This document shows, piece by piece, positions 24,041 to 36,873 of a stretch of DNA of 64,000 bases (position 1 is its first letter; every line of letters begins with the position of its first letter). The DNA lies in NCBI GenBank assembly GCA_025093555.1, contig JAIWNF010000032.1:1-64000 (forward strand), read 5' to 3'. This stretch comes from Circinella umbellata. Lineage: Eukaryota > Mucoromycota > Mucoromycetes > Mucorales > Lichtheimiaceae. The translations under genes were made by a program, and so were the position numbers. A model generated the notes under the pieces. The model was not told the DNA's origin. It saw only the letters and a program-made list of their open reading frames with translations, and did not search any database.

Positions 24041-25950
24041 ATATCATCTTAACTGAGAGTAAAATTTGTAGTTGATATACACAGCTACACCTAGTAAAAA
24101 TTAGCTCATTTACCAAAAAAAAATAATAAGTACTGTTTTTATTATTGGAAGTTCTTTTAAAAAATTATAAATAGTAAGTTATATGAATGATAATGTTATT
24201 TTATTTGTTATGCAGAGAAAACAACGTCGCAGTACATATGGTGATGACACAATGCCATGATAACATAAAACGATTCTTCTTGTCCCAATTTGGCTAAGCT
24301 AATATAAATGGCCTAATTTGGTCATTATTTTTATTCTTCTTTTTTCAGCATCCTTCTTTCTACTCTACTCCCCTTACTACAACAAAATGACACAATATAA
24401 ATTTCACCCCATCTTTAAAATAATCTATCATTATCATCTTTAACTATCATACCAGCACTGATTCACATTTTTTAATCTTATACATAGATGCTCTTGTACG
24501 GTAATGGAGTTTATATGTTGGTTCTTATGTTTAACACGGGTAGTTGTAATGTTCTTTTTTTGGCCAGATTACGCGTACTCTTTTACTCATATTTTGCCCT
24601 GAATTTATTCTTTAATCTTTTTATTCATTAACCACATCCTTGTTTTTATCCGGCTCTTATACTCTTGCTTACTTGATGATATCTATATGTTTTATGCTTA
24701 CTGCAGGTAGTAACTACTCTTTTTTTTCTTTTTTTGTGTGTACCTGTGTGCCCTATCTCCGTGTATTCCCTTCAGTAATGGTTCACAAGCCCTAACATAT
24801 CTGCTTTTTTATCTGCCGTTTTTTTATTTTGTCTATTCCCATTTACTATATCTAGTTTTGCTTGAAACAAAGCTATACGCGCGTTTCGTACTTTCACACA
24901 GGTACTAGTATCTCTTTTTTTTAGCTGCTTATATATCCCTCTTTACATGAACTTGTATGTTCTTACTCATCTCAATTATATCTATTAATGAATAGATAGT
25001 GTGCCAAGGTGCAACCGTTCTAGATATTGACTATATTATGAAAAACGTGTTTTCTAAAAGCCAGGGTAAATAGTGGAAAACTAGTAATAGATAAATCATA
25101 AATGGTATAAAAAATTGAAGCTGACATGAATAGGTACTTTACTTTATATAGTAGACAACTTCCCTAAGCTTGAGTATTTGGCAGGTATGTACTTGTTCTT
25201 TTTATATATTTATTGTATGGTTTTATTGATGTCTAATGAATATAACGTGTTCTTTTATAGTAGCGGTTTCCATAGAAACATGTTATTTATCTCTTTCTCA
25301 AAACTATTCTGTAAGTATTTTATATATAGCCTAACAAATCTTTTTCTTTATATTATTCCGTGAACATGTTTTTATAATATAACTAACCTTTTCTGTAATT
25401 TATTCGGTAAACATACTTAAGGCATAACTAATTTCTCTTTAATATTATTGCATAAACATTTTTATATACTCAACTTCTTTTTTTTCTATAGGATGGTATG
25501 GTTTCATTTCATGTTTTTTTTATTATGATTCATTTCGTGTTATCTATTTACAATTTTACATCACATATTTATAGCTATATTTATTGAAAGGCATTTTAGA
25601 TTAGACTTTTTTAGATCCGTTATATGGTAAATGAAGGCTAGTAATATTAAATTTAGATAAAATAGTTTAGCTTTTAGTATAGTAAAAATTATATATTTAT
25701 TTTAGTATAGTAGATAAAAAAAAGAATAAATAAAAAATACTTCTTTATATATATAAAAGGAAATAAAAAGTAGATGATTTGATCAATTTAAAAGAATAAT
25801 AAGCCAATACCAAATGCTAGTTTTAAAATGTCCGAAATAAAGGAGCCAATACTGAAGGCTGTATATACTTCGTGTAAAAAAAACCCACCAATATGATACT
25901 TTGATCAAAAGGTGTAACATGAAACAGTAGCCAATAGAGTAGAAGACTAA
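24041..25950. other. Gene-free interior of the CACTGGAC element
   Basis: About 1.9 kb of AT-rich sequence with T-runs and short open frames only. The 61-codon hydrophobic frame at 25178-25363 has no recognisable feature. Nothing else was seen. Confidence 0.4.
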
Positions 25951-26213
25951 TGTCGTTTTGAACCTCTCACCATTTTTTCAACGGCTCAAACTCATAGATC
26001 GAGAGTGCTCAATCTGCTTAGAATAAAAAAAACGAACCAGTTTGAGTAGGGCGAACCATTGATTTGAGCGCGTTTGAGCAGATCGGATTTGCGCATCATG
26101 GTTCTCAAAAATTCTCAAACCTAATAACTTAGCCAGCTCAAATGAGCTCAAACTTGCGGTTTGAGCCGAGTTTGAGCTGGTTAAAAAAATACTTTATGTC
26201 CAGTGTAAATATA

Positions 26214-26298
26214 GCTCTATGCGTGAACTGAACGCGCGACCTCTATGAAAAAAAAAGCAAAAATGTACACGCTCTTAACCAATTCGGCAAAATCGAGC
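26214..26298 (-). other. tRNA-like relic
   Basis: Read on the minus strand, 85 nt begin GCTCGAT and end ATAGAGC, giving a 6/7-bp acceptor stem. Exactly 17 nt before the 3' strand lies a T-arm with GCGCG-TTCAGTT-CACGC (4/5 pairs), and a D-arm-like GAATTGGTTAAGAGC. The anticodon arm does not fold, so this is a decayed tRNA or tRNA-derived sequence, not a working gene. Confidence 0.3.
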
Positions 26299-26771
26299 AT
26301 GTTTTATCCTCTCCGTTAATATTTATTTGTAATACAAGCATAACTTTGAAGTTGCGCTATAAATATTATCAACATTGCTACTAGCCAGGTATACTAACAG
26401 TGAGTATTAAAATATAGCAATGGTACCTCTTAAATTCGCGTAATCTGTGATGATGTTCAAACTATATACTAAAACGCATATATTTCTTTGGGTATTTGTA
26501 TATATATTTATATATATATATAGTCAAATAAGCTATTTAAAGGATAGGTTTTTTCGGTACTCATAATATAAATTTTTTTTTCTTAATTTAACTCCAGATC
26601 TTTTTTTTTTCCAAGAACACAAAAGTATTTTAAGCTGTATAGATTGCCTATGTGTTTTTCATTTATATCTACTGTAAATGCTCCTATTCAGCAATTAGTT
26701 ATATTTGTATAAGGATTACACCAAAAAAATAAGAGGAAGAAAAAAAAATAGGTTGTTACATTTCAATATTT

Positions 26772-27470
26772 TTATTCTTCATCGCTTATTACAATGTATT
26801 CAATGGCGTGATCACCAATATCTACATCTGTTTCACCTGTCCCTTCCGTTGTATCCCTGCTAATGGAATCTGAATCCCCACGAAGTGTTGGAGCTTCATT
26901 AAGTGCCCCAAAGACATTAGTAGGGAATGTAGCACTTGTTTGAGAGAAAATGCTACTAGGGTACCACGAGTGGACCAGCAGATAAGGAATGATGGATCCT
27001 AGTGCTTTCATTTTCCGTCCTTCAATTATTCTCCCTGCCTTTCTTATTGCTTCTTCCTTATCTTCGGTACTAGGAAATGATTCCTAGAAATCACTGAGGG
27101 AGGGGATATTGGCACAATACCCAAAGACGTCAGCAAGCCCATCACCAACATCCTCAATCTCGTAAGGGGACTTGAGCCGAAGCTCTGCTTCCTGGATGAT
27201 ATAGGCTACAATGACATAGCGCGGCAGACCTTCATCACTAAGATCATCATAAACATCAAAAAAGAGCGTGTCAATCATTTTTGCAACGACTTTTTTGATA
27301 TCCCCATATTTGACTTGGTTGGCTAATTTTAAAGCACGTTTGCAACGCGTTATTCTTCTCGCGTTTCTTTTCTCTTTCTCTCTGTTAATATTGCGCCAAC
27401 GTTGTCTTCGATCAACAGTTATGTTATCACTATAGTATGAGTATATTTCTTTGCTTAATATATTATACAT
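26772..27470 (-). pseudogene. Unknown protein with one in-frame stop
   Basis: Not recognised. The reading frame starts at 27470 with a hydrophilic N-terminus, then a strongly basic stretch (RNARRITRCKRALKLANQ) and a helical region (VVAKMIDTLFFDVYDDLSD). A TAG at 27084-27086 interrupts it. The same frame continues on the far side with ESFPSTEDKEEAIRKAGRI and a Ser/Thr/Asp-rich tail ending in EYIVISDEE. No introns are needed. The intact frame on both sides suggests a recently disabled gene of about 232 codons. It lies upstream of nothing recognisable and reads in the same direction as the HMG-like gene. Confidence 0.45.
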
Positions 27471-28978
27471 ACATTATTCATTAAAACTAACAAAAAAGGT
27501 AAAGTTTACCTATTCATATTTAAAAATAAAAAAGGAAGAAGATGTCATAAATGTAATTGATCGGGTTTTTATAACTTGTCCTTTTCCTTCCGACTTGTGT
27601 ACAGTACCACAAACTATTACTTGGAAGTAGACAAGAGACCACCATTTACATATACCCCAATATACTTATTGCGGTACACAATGGCAATATTCACTGTTGA
27701 TGGATACATTGAAGAATTAATAATAAAAAAAAGAGAAGTGAAGTAAAGAATAATATAGCACAGTAGTGTTCATAATCCCAATGACTATTGATCACAGATA
27801 GAATTAAATGAGACAAGACACCTTATTTTCATCTTATATAAGTGACCTGTTTGTAAATAGGTTGAAACCTTCATATATTTGGGTCTATTTCTTGACAGAT
27901 TAACAATAAGGTAAGACACATTGTCATTAACCATTTCTGGGAAGCTTTACTTATCAAACTTGTTTGTTGAGTTATTTTCTATTTTGCTTTGAGAGCATCC
28001 TTCGATAAACGTTGATTTAAAGAGTCCGAGCAAAGATATCAAAATGTTATGTACAGTATGGAACTTTTTTAAAAGTCGTAATTCAAGGAACAATGACGAT
28101 TAATTGCAATCGGAAGAGCTTGAGTTGAAATATATTAAAAGGCTGAAAAGAAAGGAATTATAGAAACGTGTGAAATCCAATATTTGTAGGTTTTGCATAC
28201 CAACTAGCTATATGCTGATATTTTTTATATTTTTGTGGGATCTAAACACGAGCATTATTATTTATAGGAGTAAGGATAATACTGCTACATAGTAGCATTA
28301 TAATTAAAGAGATAGAAGATATGCTGTACTTTGTGTCCTTTATCTTCGCTTATTATTGACCAAACAACGTTTAAAGATGAGCTACGTCATAAAAAAACCC
28401 TGGCAAGTCTATTACCGTCAAATAACGATTTTCGCTGAACATATCTCAGCTATAATTGTTGTTATCAAACTAGTATGCTGTCTTCTATAGGATGAACAGC
28501 AAAATGGAAGAATCACACCACATACGCATTTTTTATTACACCTTATTTAAATAATACATACCATTAATTTTTATTATATTCTACTGCTGCTACCTACCTT
28601 TAAATATCTATACAATATCTATTATACCATAAAAAATAATGTAACATGTCATATGGGAGGATCATTACAAATATCATTATCAACGAAATAAACATAAGCA
28701 TCATATAAACAAATTTAATCATTATCCATACATTATAGTTACAGACACTCGCACACCAATATGATTCAGGCATAAACATACAGAGACTTTGTTGCTTGTT
28801 AGTATTATGTCTTGCCAAATGGATTATGGTTTTGTTACTTTCAGATATATCACCTATATAATAGCGTTAATTCAGTTGACATTTATATTTATAAATAATT
28901 AGAGAGAGATAAAAAAAAAGAAAGTAAAGGGAAAAGAAAAGAAAAGCAAAGAAATAAAAAGAAAAAGAAAAAGAGCGA
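27471..28978. other. Gene-free AT-rich spacer
   Basis: 1.5 kb with only short frames. A purine run of A/G (about 28905-28975) lies immediately after the stop codon of the HMG-like gene. Nothing else was seen. Confidence 0.4.
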
Positions 28979-30755
28979 TTATTGTTGCTTCGCATGTTCC
29001 AATTGTTGGATTAACGCTTGTATGCGTTGCTCTGCAGAGGCCTCCTCTTCGTTGTTCCGCAGTTCTTCCTGTTCAATTTGTTGCTGCAGTTCTTGACCCC
29101 GGAACTGCTGTGCTTGTCCTTGAAGATGCTGCACTTCCACGATCGGTTCATATCTAATACGACGACTTTCGTCATTGGTACGAATCAACTTGATAACTGT
29201 TGATCTGTCATCATTAGAAAGATCGCTTGGACGTTTGCAGTCAATATCAGAAGGCCAGTTCACGAGCTTGACTTTCTTGTGGGTTGTGCGTTCTGAATAA
29301 GCAGCACGTTTTTTACGGCTTTTACCAGGATCGACTTTATCTATGGCTTCCTCTATTATTTACACAAAATGTTAATTACAGAGTAGTCAGCTTTTACTAT
29401 ACATACAAAATATACTGTATCAATTGGATATACATACGATATGATTTAAGCATATAAGAACTTATCTCATAATTAGCAGCATGTTGTGAGCTCTGTACAG
29501 TCAACGTGTTTGCATTTGCAGCATGAGCACCAGGACGACGAACATGAACTAATCCATTTCTAGAAGAGGAAACGTCAACAAGGATCATATCTGAAGCAGA
29601 ACTGCCATTGTTTTCTGTTTATGTAGTTTCAATGATTATATAGATACGTGTTAGTCAGAATACCCCAGTTACAAAGATATACTACATACACACATCTCAT
29701 CATCCCTTTTTTACTCTACAACTTTCAGTCTCTTTCGTCCTTTCATACATATCACTTACGCTCCAATTGTCTGTTGAAATTAATCATTTCAACTCGAAAA
29801 CTGTCGGCCATTGTTGATGCGGAAAACTTTATGGCATCAGTGGTCAGATCATTCATGAACTTAATACCACCAACTACAAATCATCAATAAGAATTATTTT
29901 CGTTAGTTAATACTATTTTCACTGTTGTAATTTAATCAAATAAATTACCAGAACCATAACCGTTGGTGCTAGGCTGAATGCTTTTATGGGGTTCATGGCT
30001 GCCGGCAGCAAGAAAGCATGCACTTTCAACCCCACACTCAGTTCGCAGCATTAGGAGATTGCGGTTAAGGTAACCAATTAGTTGCCAGTAACGTGTTACC
30101 ATGCTACCCTTCGTCATTACATCACTTAGATGGTTCACCGTGTTGAATTTGTGGGCTTCATCCTTCCACCACTTCTTGACACTTTCATCGAGGCTTTTCC
30201 AAGCCAAAGCCTTCTGCTTCATGATAGCTCCGGCTTGCTTCGGATCACTCGCGAGGAGCTGCTTGTCTAACATAGTTGTAAAAAACACACGTTAGTACTT
30301 AGTACTTCATTAAAACATATTAAATATTAACAACCTTCAGAAGTGTACTTGGAGGAGAGAAAGTGGGTGTATCCATTTCTTTTTCCAGAATTTCCGTGAA
30401 GCACAGGAAGGGATGAAGCACCAAAAGATTCAACATCTCTGTTGAATCTTGAGGCGATCTCTTGGCGCCGGGCCGCCAACAATTCGACTGCTGCTGTTTT
30501 AGCAAGCTCTAGTTCCATGTTAAGGGATGCTTCTTCATCATCAGCATCATTATCCACATCTCTGTTGCTACCATCATCGATTGTCATCTGACCACCTAAA
30601 CGAAGAATCTCGCTATTGATTTGGTTTACAAACGTCGAACGATCAAAGACCAATCTTTCTACATCTACATTAATTTTCAAAGCGTCGATTTTATCGAAAG
30701 CTTCAAAAAAAATGGAGCGAAGTTGTTGGAGGGTTTCAGTGTAATTAACGGTCAT
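28979..30755 (-). CDS. HMG-box-like protein with Gln-rich coiled-coil tail, multi-exon
   Basis: At least five exons read right to left. Exon 1 starts at 30755 (the upstream Met is less likely) and ends near 30334 with NGYTHFLSSKYTSE. Exon 2 (about 30270-29945) continues AWKSLDESVKKWWKDEAHKF. Together these resemble an HMG-box: a conserved Tyr/Phe start, then Trp plus the Leu-x4-K-x2-W-x3-A pattern. The DNA-binding call is therefore plausible but not firm. Exons 3 (about 29873-29763) and 4 (about 29602 on) join in frame by GT-AG rules. The last exon has a basic stretch (GKSRKKRAAYSER) and a Gln/Glu-rich coiled coil (QQQIEQEELRNNEEEASAEQ) ending at 28979. No stop interrupts it. The partner and target are unknown. 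Confidence 0.6.
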
Positions 30756-32403
30756 TTTATGAGAGTAATGTATTCGAAAGATAATAGGAGTGTAGCACAT
30801 CTCTCAATTTATTAGTATTATAATTTGAAGGCCGCAGAATCACGATTAATACAATCTCATTGCGGTGAAAAATGTTTAATTGCGGTTTGCGGTCGCTTAA
30901 GTATACTGCTACCGCAATCATATACTCCAGTAATTAAGAGCTGATTGGTGGGTGTCACCAGCTGATATTATAGAAAATATACCCAGTGACAATCTGCTTT
31001 ATTTTTCAAATATGTTCATGCATAATGACAGAACAGAAAATATTGATTGTCGTTGATCACAAGAATAGCAAAAAAATATATTGCGTAGATGATAACATAT
31101 ATTATTAGCACATGATGAACAATGATTTGACAAGATAACAAGAAGAGGAGTAATAAAAAAAATAAGATGATGTCAAGAAAACAATAAAAAAATTCATTAC
31201 CATGGATATAAAACACTCTGAATGAAGAGGGTGGAGGGATAGATTAGTATCTTGCTAATATCGTGATATAAACCAAATTCCCTTATTGTTGGTTTCTAAA
31301 TCCCAACCCGATTCGACTTTTTTTTTTCCGAATCCCACATATGATTAGCCTGATCAAGAATAAAAGAGAAGATAAAAAAACAGGTGCTTCTATGTATTTG
31401 TCTTTCTCTTAAAAAAAATGGGTCGTCTTTTTTACAAAACTTGCCTATCAAACTTATCTAAAAATAAATAAGTACAGTTAATAAAAAGTTTATATCATAG
31501 TTATGATGACACTGTGTGACAAATACAGATAATACGTACGTTTGGAACTCTAAAATATATGTTAGAAGGGGGGGGGAGACAAAAAGATAATAACAGTAAA
31601 CTTTTTCTTTTTGGTATAATTGTTATCATAGTCCTCATTAGTTGTTATCCTCCTCTTTCCACATGTATCCTTACTTGTGTTAATACTCTAGTAGCATTTA
31701 CTCAATAATGTAGAAGGGATACTTGTATATGTTAATTTGTAACAACATGATAATTTAATTATTGTAAATGATAAAAAGAAAAATGAGACTTAAGATTATA
31801 AAATCATGCATTGTTTTCTCACATGTCGTGCGAAATTATCGACAAGAACATAATAATATTTAATACAACAAACGAAAACAATAAGGGTTCCTAATTCCTT
31901 CCCTCTCCGACTGGAATCCTCCCCCCTTTTTTTGTTGTTGCTCCTATCCCCTAAAATGTATAGTTATTTATTACTGAAAATAAATAGCCTATAAAACACA
32001 AACGAGTAAAAGAAAAAAGTCATTCTACTTTTTCAATAATAATAATTATATATATCTTTAAAAGGATAATTTTCCAGAACGGAACTAACAAAAACCTTGA
32101 TTGGTAAGACCCGAACTGCAGATCATTTTACTAACTAGTTACCTTTAATTCTCTCCCCCCCACCCACGTTCAAGATGAGCCCCAACCCCGCATCCTTTCA
32201 ATCCGCGGAAACAGAAAAAAAAAACCATGGAAGATAAATCTATTTTGTTTATTGTACCTTTTTTCCTTTTTTTTTGTATTACTTTTATATATCAATTATA
32301 TACTTTTTTATTCATATCTTTTTTTGTTTTTTTTTTTGGTCTTCCTTTTCTCCTTGTTCTTTCCCTTCTTTCTTTCTTTTTTTTTATATTTATTTGAACC
32401 AAT
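30756..32403. other. Gene-free spacer before the housekeeping block
   Basis: Homopolymer-rich sequence, including a G9-10 run near 31569, with no supported gene. The last ~150 bp before 32404 are T-rich, as expected for the leader of the carrier gene. Confidence 0.4.
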
Positions 32404-34474
32404 ATGTTCCAAAACGATTCGGAACCTTGGAGTATTCAGCAATTATTTAGGTTTCTTGACCATAATAAGGACGGTCATATTGATGCTCATGATCTCGCCG
32501 CCATTTGTGCTTCTACAAATGTCGATGCTCCAATGGACGAGGTAAAATATTCTTTCATTCTCTTTATCACCAAAAAAATATATTGTTTCAACTCTTATCC
32601 CCCCCAATTCTTTTTTACTCCTGTCAAATTATCATTATTCAATTTTTGTTTTCCTCAACAAGAAAAACTCATACTTTTATTCTCACCTCTCTCTCTCTTT
32701 CTTATATATATGTGTAATAGGATACCTTAAATAAGCTTCGTAGTAAAGTGACAGTGATCACCAATGCTGATGGTCATCGAATGTCCTATTCCGAATTCGT
32801 TCAATTATTAAATAGTAATGCTATTCCTGCTCGAGAATTAACCACCGACCATCTTGATAATATTTTTGGATTATTATTACATGCCATTACAAAAACGAAA
32901 ACAACAGCAGCAACAGCAGCAGCAGCAGCAGCAACAGTAACAACAGCAGCAACAGCTGAACCAGTTCAAAAAGAAACAAGTCGATTAAAGGAAATTATGG
33001 TTTCTGACACCATGATTCATTTAGTTGCAGGAGGTAAATATCAGAGGGCGAAAAAAACAACCAGAGGAAGGAGAATTGTTCATTTATTTTGACAACATGT
33101 AAATATAATGTTTACTTATTTTCATTTCGAATAATAAATAGGTATGGCAGGTGCAGTGTCTCGTACTGTTGTTTCTCCAGTTGAACGTATGAAAATTTTA
33201 TTCCAGGTAAATAATAATGGATTTGTTTTGTTTATATTTTTTTTTCGAAAGGGGAAGGGGGGGTTGGGTTTTATGTGTATAAAATAAAAGGGTTTGTAGA
33301 TCCTAATAACACATATACACGACCGTGCTGTTCCGAAAATTACATGTGACAGGAATGTGAAATCCGGCAATTCCTTACATGTCCCCCCCCCATTTTTCTT
33401 TATTATCTATAATATCATTATTGTTTCCTAAAAAACTCACTTTATCATTCATTATGCATGCTTTAAAAATAAATAAATAATTAGGTACAAGGACCAGAAC
33501 CTGCAGCTTATGAAGGTGTATTTCCAACATTAGCTAAAATGTGGCGAGAAGAAGGTTTAATGGGTTATATGCGTGGTAATGGTACCAATGTGATCCGAAT
33601 TATACCTTATAGTGCAAGTCAATTTGCTGCATATGAATGGTGTAAAAAATTATTGATGGAACCTGGAAAAACAGAATTGGATACACCACGACGATTGACA
33701 GCGGGTGGATTTGCTGGTGTTATTTCCGTTGCTTGTACTTATCCTTTAGATATGGTTCGAACTCGACTTTCTGTATTATCGGCTACGTTGGATGGAAATA
33801 TGCGAAAATCAGGTGTTCCACAAAAAAAATTACCTGGTATTGTTCCAATGCTTGTTCATATTTATAAAAATGAAGGTGGTCTTGTTGGTTTATATCGGGG
33901 TATTTGGCCAACCACTTTGGTAAGTTTAGAGGAAGGGATGTGTGTGTGTGTAGAGATAAATGATGGTATGTAAGAAAAAAGTTAGCTGATTTATAGATCA
34001 CAATGACAACATAAAAATAGGGTGTTGCGCCATATGTTGCATTGAATTTTCAATGTTATGAAGGTCTTAAATTCTTACTTGTCCCACCTGGACAAGATAC
34101 TCCATCAGCTACTCGTAAGCTGATATGTGGTGCTCTTGCTGGATCTATTGCACAAACCATTACCTATCCACTTGGTAAGTTAATTTTTATTATCATCTAT
34201 TTTGGTAACCATAGGAACTTATAAAGAGAAAAATTAATTATGAACAATATTATTATTAGATGTTTTACGAAGACGTATGCAAGTAACTGGTATGGCATCA
34301 ATAAATTATAAATATAAGGGTACTTGGGATGCAGTAAGGACTATGGTTCGAAATGAAGGTGTTCGAGGATTATATAAGGGCATGATTCCAAACTATCTTA
34401 AAGTCGCACCTGCTATGGGTGTTAGTTTCCTTACTTATGAATGGTGTAAAGACTCCATGATTGAATATCGATAA
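32404..34474 (+). CDS. Mitochondrial carrier (SLC25) with N-terminal EF-hand
   Basis: Six exons join in frame: 32404-32541, 32721-33033, 33142-33206, 33485-33919, 34021-34174 and 34260-34474. Exon 1 has one good EF-hand calcium loop (DHNKDGHIDAHDL). Exon 2 has a degenerate second EF-like part (ITNADGHRMSYSEFVQL) and an Ala/Thr-rich linker. The rest is a complete three-repeat carrier with the signatures SPVERMK, YPLDMVR and YPLDVLRR, and RGNGTNVIRIIPYSASQFAAYEW, as in the ATP-Mg/phosphate and YPR011C-type adenine-nucleotide carriers. It is expected to sit in the inner mitochondrial membrane and exchange an adenine nucleotide or related substrate under calcium control. The substrate is inferred from resemblance only. 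Full length, no breaks. Confidence 0.88.
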
Positions 34475-34589
34475 TGATATTAACCATCCTATTCCACAAC
34501 ATCTATTTTATTATCTTAACTAATTAATTCATTATTATTATTTTTTTGCTTTAATTTTTTTCTCCTTTTGTCTTTCTTTTCATTTCGCT

Positions 34590-34645
34590 TGCAACTACGC
34601 AGATACACACACACACACACACACACTCTCTCTCTCTCTCTCTCT
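34590..34645. repeat. Microsatellite (AC)n(TC)n
   Basis: A CA repeat followed directly by a CT repeat in the spacer between the carrier and ARPC1. A second CA run is near 34822-34841. Confidence 0.9.
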
Positions 34646-34984
34646 CTTTTACGCACGTAACACAACATTTGCCCATTTTTTTTCACTAGTCATTTTCATA
34701 TAGACAACAATTGTATTATTTTTTTTGTACGATCTCCTCCCTCTCGAACCTACCAACACACACATTCTCTCTACTTGACGATTTATATGCATTTTTTCTC
34801 GTTGTTCTTGTTATATTACTTTCACACACACACACACACATACACGTAACAGTTCTCTCTTTATATAATATTCCTCGTATGATTTGCTTAGAGTTACACA
34901 CTAACGTCTTATTTATTTTTGTTGATTCCATTTAATTTTTTACACAACGAAATTCAGGTATTCAATAAAACCCATCATAACAAA

Positions 34985-36509
34985 TTAAATCTTAAGTCCT
35001 GCAAGTTCAGTAGAAAGATGACTAGGGTCAAATTGCCAAATAGCAACCTTACCATCCAAACCACAGGTTGAAAATTGGGTAATATTTTCACGAGATCCAG
35101 CATGAGGACGAATTTCACTAAAATATAACATGCATTAAAATCAAAATATCACTTCTTTCTCTCTAAGTATATGTAATTGAAAAGAAAAAAAAAACTTACA
35201 TAATTGTATTTTGATGGGTAGTAGCTAAATCCGTATCCTCATCCGCTTGACCACGTGAATCCATTGCTTTGAAACGACTCAAGACAGAAGCAGTAGTAGC
35301 AGCCTTTTTACGACCCACATCCAATGAACCAGAAAGATGCCAATCTTGACCATTTGAAGTTTCAAATAAAAGTGGAGCACAATCAAATCCACCTGCAACA
35401 ATTTGTTGTTCATTTGCCCAAATAAGTGAACGATAAGGTAATGTGTTCGTAGGAACAGTAATCACAGCATGATTACCATCAGCACTTGGATATGCTACAC
35501 TAATGGATGAATCATGACCAGCAAAAGCCAAAGCATCACCTGAAGGAGAGAAGGCAACGGAATGAACCCATCCACCACGACCATCACTGAATTCACCACA
35601 CACTGTATTGAATGGAAGTTTATCGCCCCAAACAGTGGGTGTTGGTCTATAAGTCAGAAACATATAAGAATTTAACATGATTTCCTTTCCTTTTATTCCT
35701 TCTCTCTTTCTTTTTTTTTTTAATTTTAATCTAAAATCCAAACTTACTTTTTATCAAGACCCTTGATAAAGGAAGAAAAGACACGTGCCTTCATATCGGC
35801 CGAACCGGCGGCAAGTAACACATTGTTAGGATGCCAATCAATGGATAATACAGTACTACGAATAGGTTTCTTAAGATGTTTACTAGCCCACCAGTCATTA
35901 TCTTCTTCAAAATAACAAACAGAAATACAACGAGCACCACTTGCGACAGCGAATTTATCTTCTTTGGGTGACCAACGAACAAAAGTTGCAGCACGATTAA
36001 TACGAAGTAATACCAATCCAGGTTTCCAAACACCTCCTTCTTTTGTCCATACATAAGCATTACGATCTTGAGAACATGTTACAATACGATTGGTATTAGG
36101 TGCAATATCAATACTTGTAATAACTTTGTCATGCTACAAATAAAATAAATGATCCCCCCTCCTGTTTGTGTTAAAAAAAGAGTAGTGAGGTGTGCATATG
36201 CGTATGTATGTGCGAGATGTATACATATATATTTTTCGTAAAAAACAAAACAAAACGTACGCCTTTCAAAGTAGCTGAAACGTTCCAGTTACCAGAACCT
36301 TGCTCATATAAAATAGCTTCATTACTATTTGGACATACAACCAATTCTGAAAAAATAAAGAATAAAAAAGAATTATTACTTTAGATGAGATGAAATAAAA
36401 AGAAAAGAAAAGAGTTTTTTACCCATTTTATTTAATACTTACCATTTTGGTTGAAAGCATGAGCAGTAATAGGATTTGGAGATAGTTGATATGTTACGGG
36501 ATTAGACAT
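34985..36509 (-). CDS. ARC40: Arp2/3 complex subunit 1 (ARPC1/Arc40), WD40 protein
   Basis: Six exons read right to left: 36509-36443, 36346-36261, 36133-35748, 35646-35200, 35117-34985, all with GT-AG borders (the third may be split further). The protein starts [19 protein letters not shown] and shows WD40 blades throughout: [82 protein letters not shown] and [12 protein letters not shown] at the end. The [10 protein letters not shown] stretch is diagnostic of ARPC1. As a core subunit of the Arp2/3 complex it nucleates branched actin at endocytic patches and hyphal tips. The frame is intact; length is normal for the family (about 370 residues). Confidence 0.93.
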
Positions 36510-36873
36510 CTTTTTCTTTATTTTATTAATTTAGAGGACTATCAGTCTACTCGATTAATATTATATATACTGAACTAAGAAGGTTTTTATTTTAGCGCGT
36601 TTATTAAAGAATGGAGGGGGATATATTCTCGGCATTAAATTTAACTCAGCTTAAATAGACAGGATTGTTTGCTTAAACACTTTCCTGTTTTAGAATTAAC
36701 TATCAAAAAAAACACCTCACAATTACATGATGTTATCAAGTTGTTCATCAATCACTTAATCAGTTTGCCCCCGGGGGAGGATTTTTTTTAATTTTTAATT
36801 TTTAATTTTTTTTTATTTTTTTCTCTTTCTCTTTCTCTTTTTATTTAGACAACATTCTCTTTCATTTTACCCA

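Larger units (their letters stand above)
21723..26205. mobile_element. Inverted-repeat element with CACTGGAC ends and GTTTGAGC subterminal repeats
   Basis: The left end reads CACTGGACCTAAAA; the right end, in reverse complement, CACTGGACATAAAG. Just inside each end lie many GCTCAAAC/GTTTGAGC motifs in both orientations (21740-21900 and 25955-26185). Such dense subterminal motifs are typical of CACTA and hAT elements. No matching target repeat was found, so the boundaries are less certain. A 1.79-kb MULE sits inside; without it the element would be about 2.7 kb. The only open piece, 22063-22241 (KYATRKIYSPKEST), is unrecognised. Confidence 0.55.

Noticed and set aside
21721..26207. A TA target duplication for the CACTGGAC element
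   Set aside because: TA lies directly next to the right end, but two extra bases separate it from the left end, so the match is not exact.
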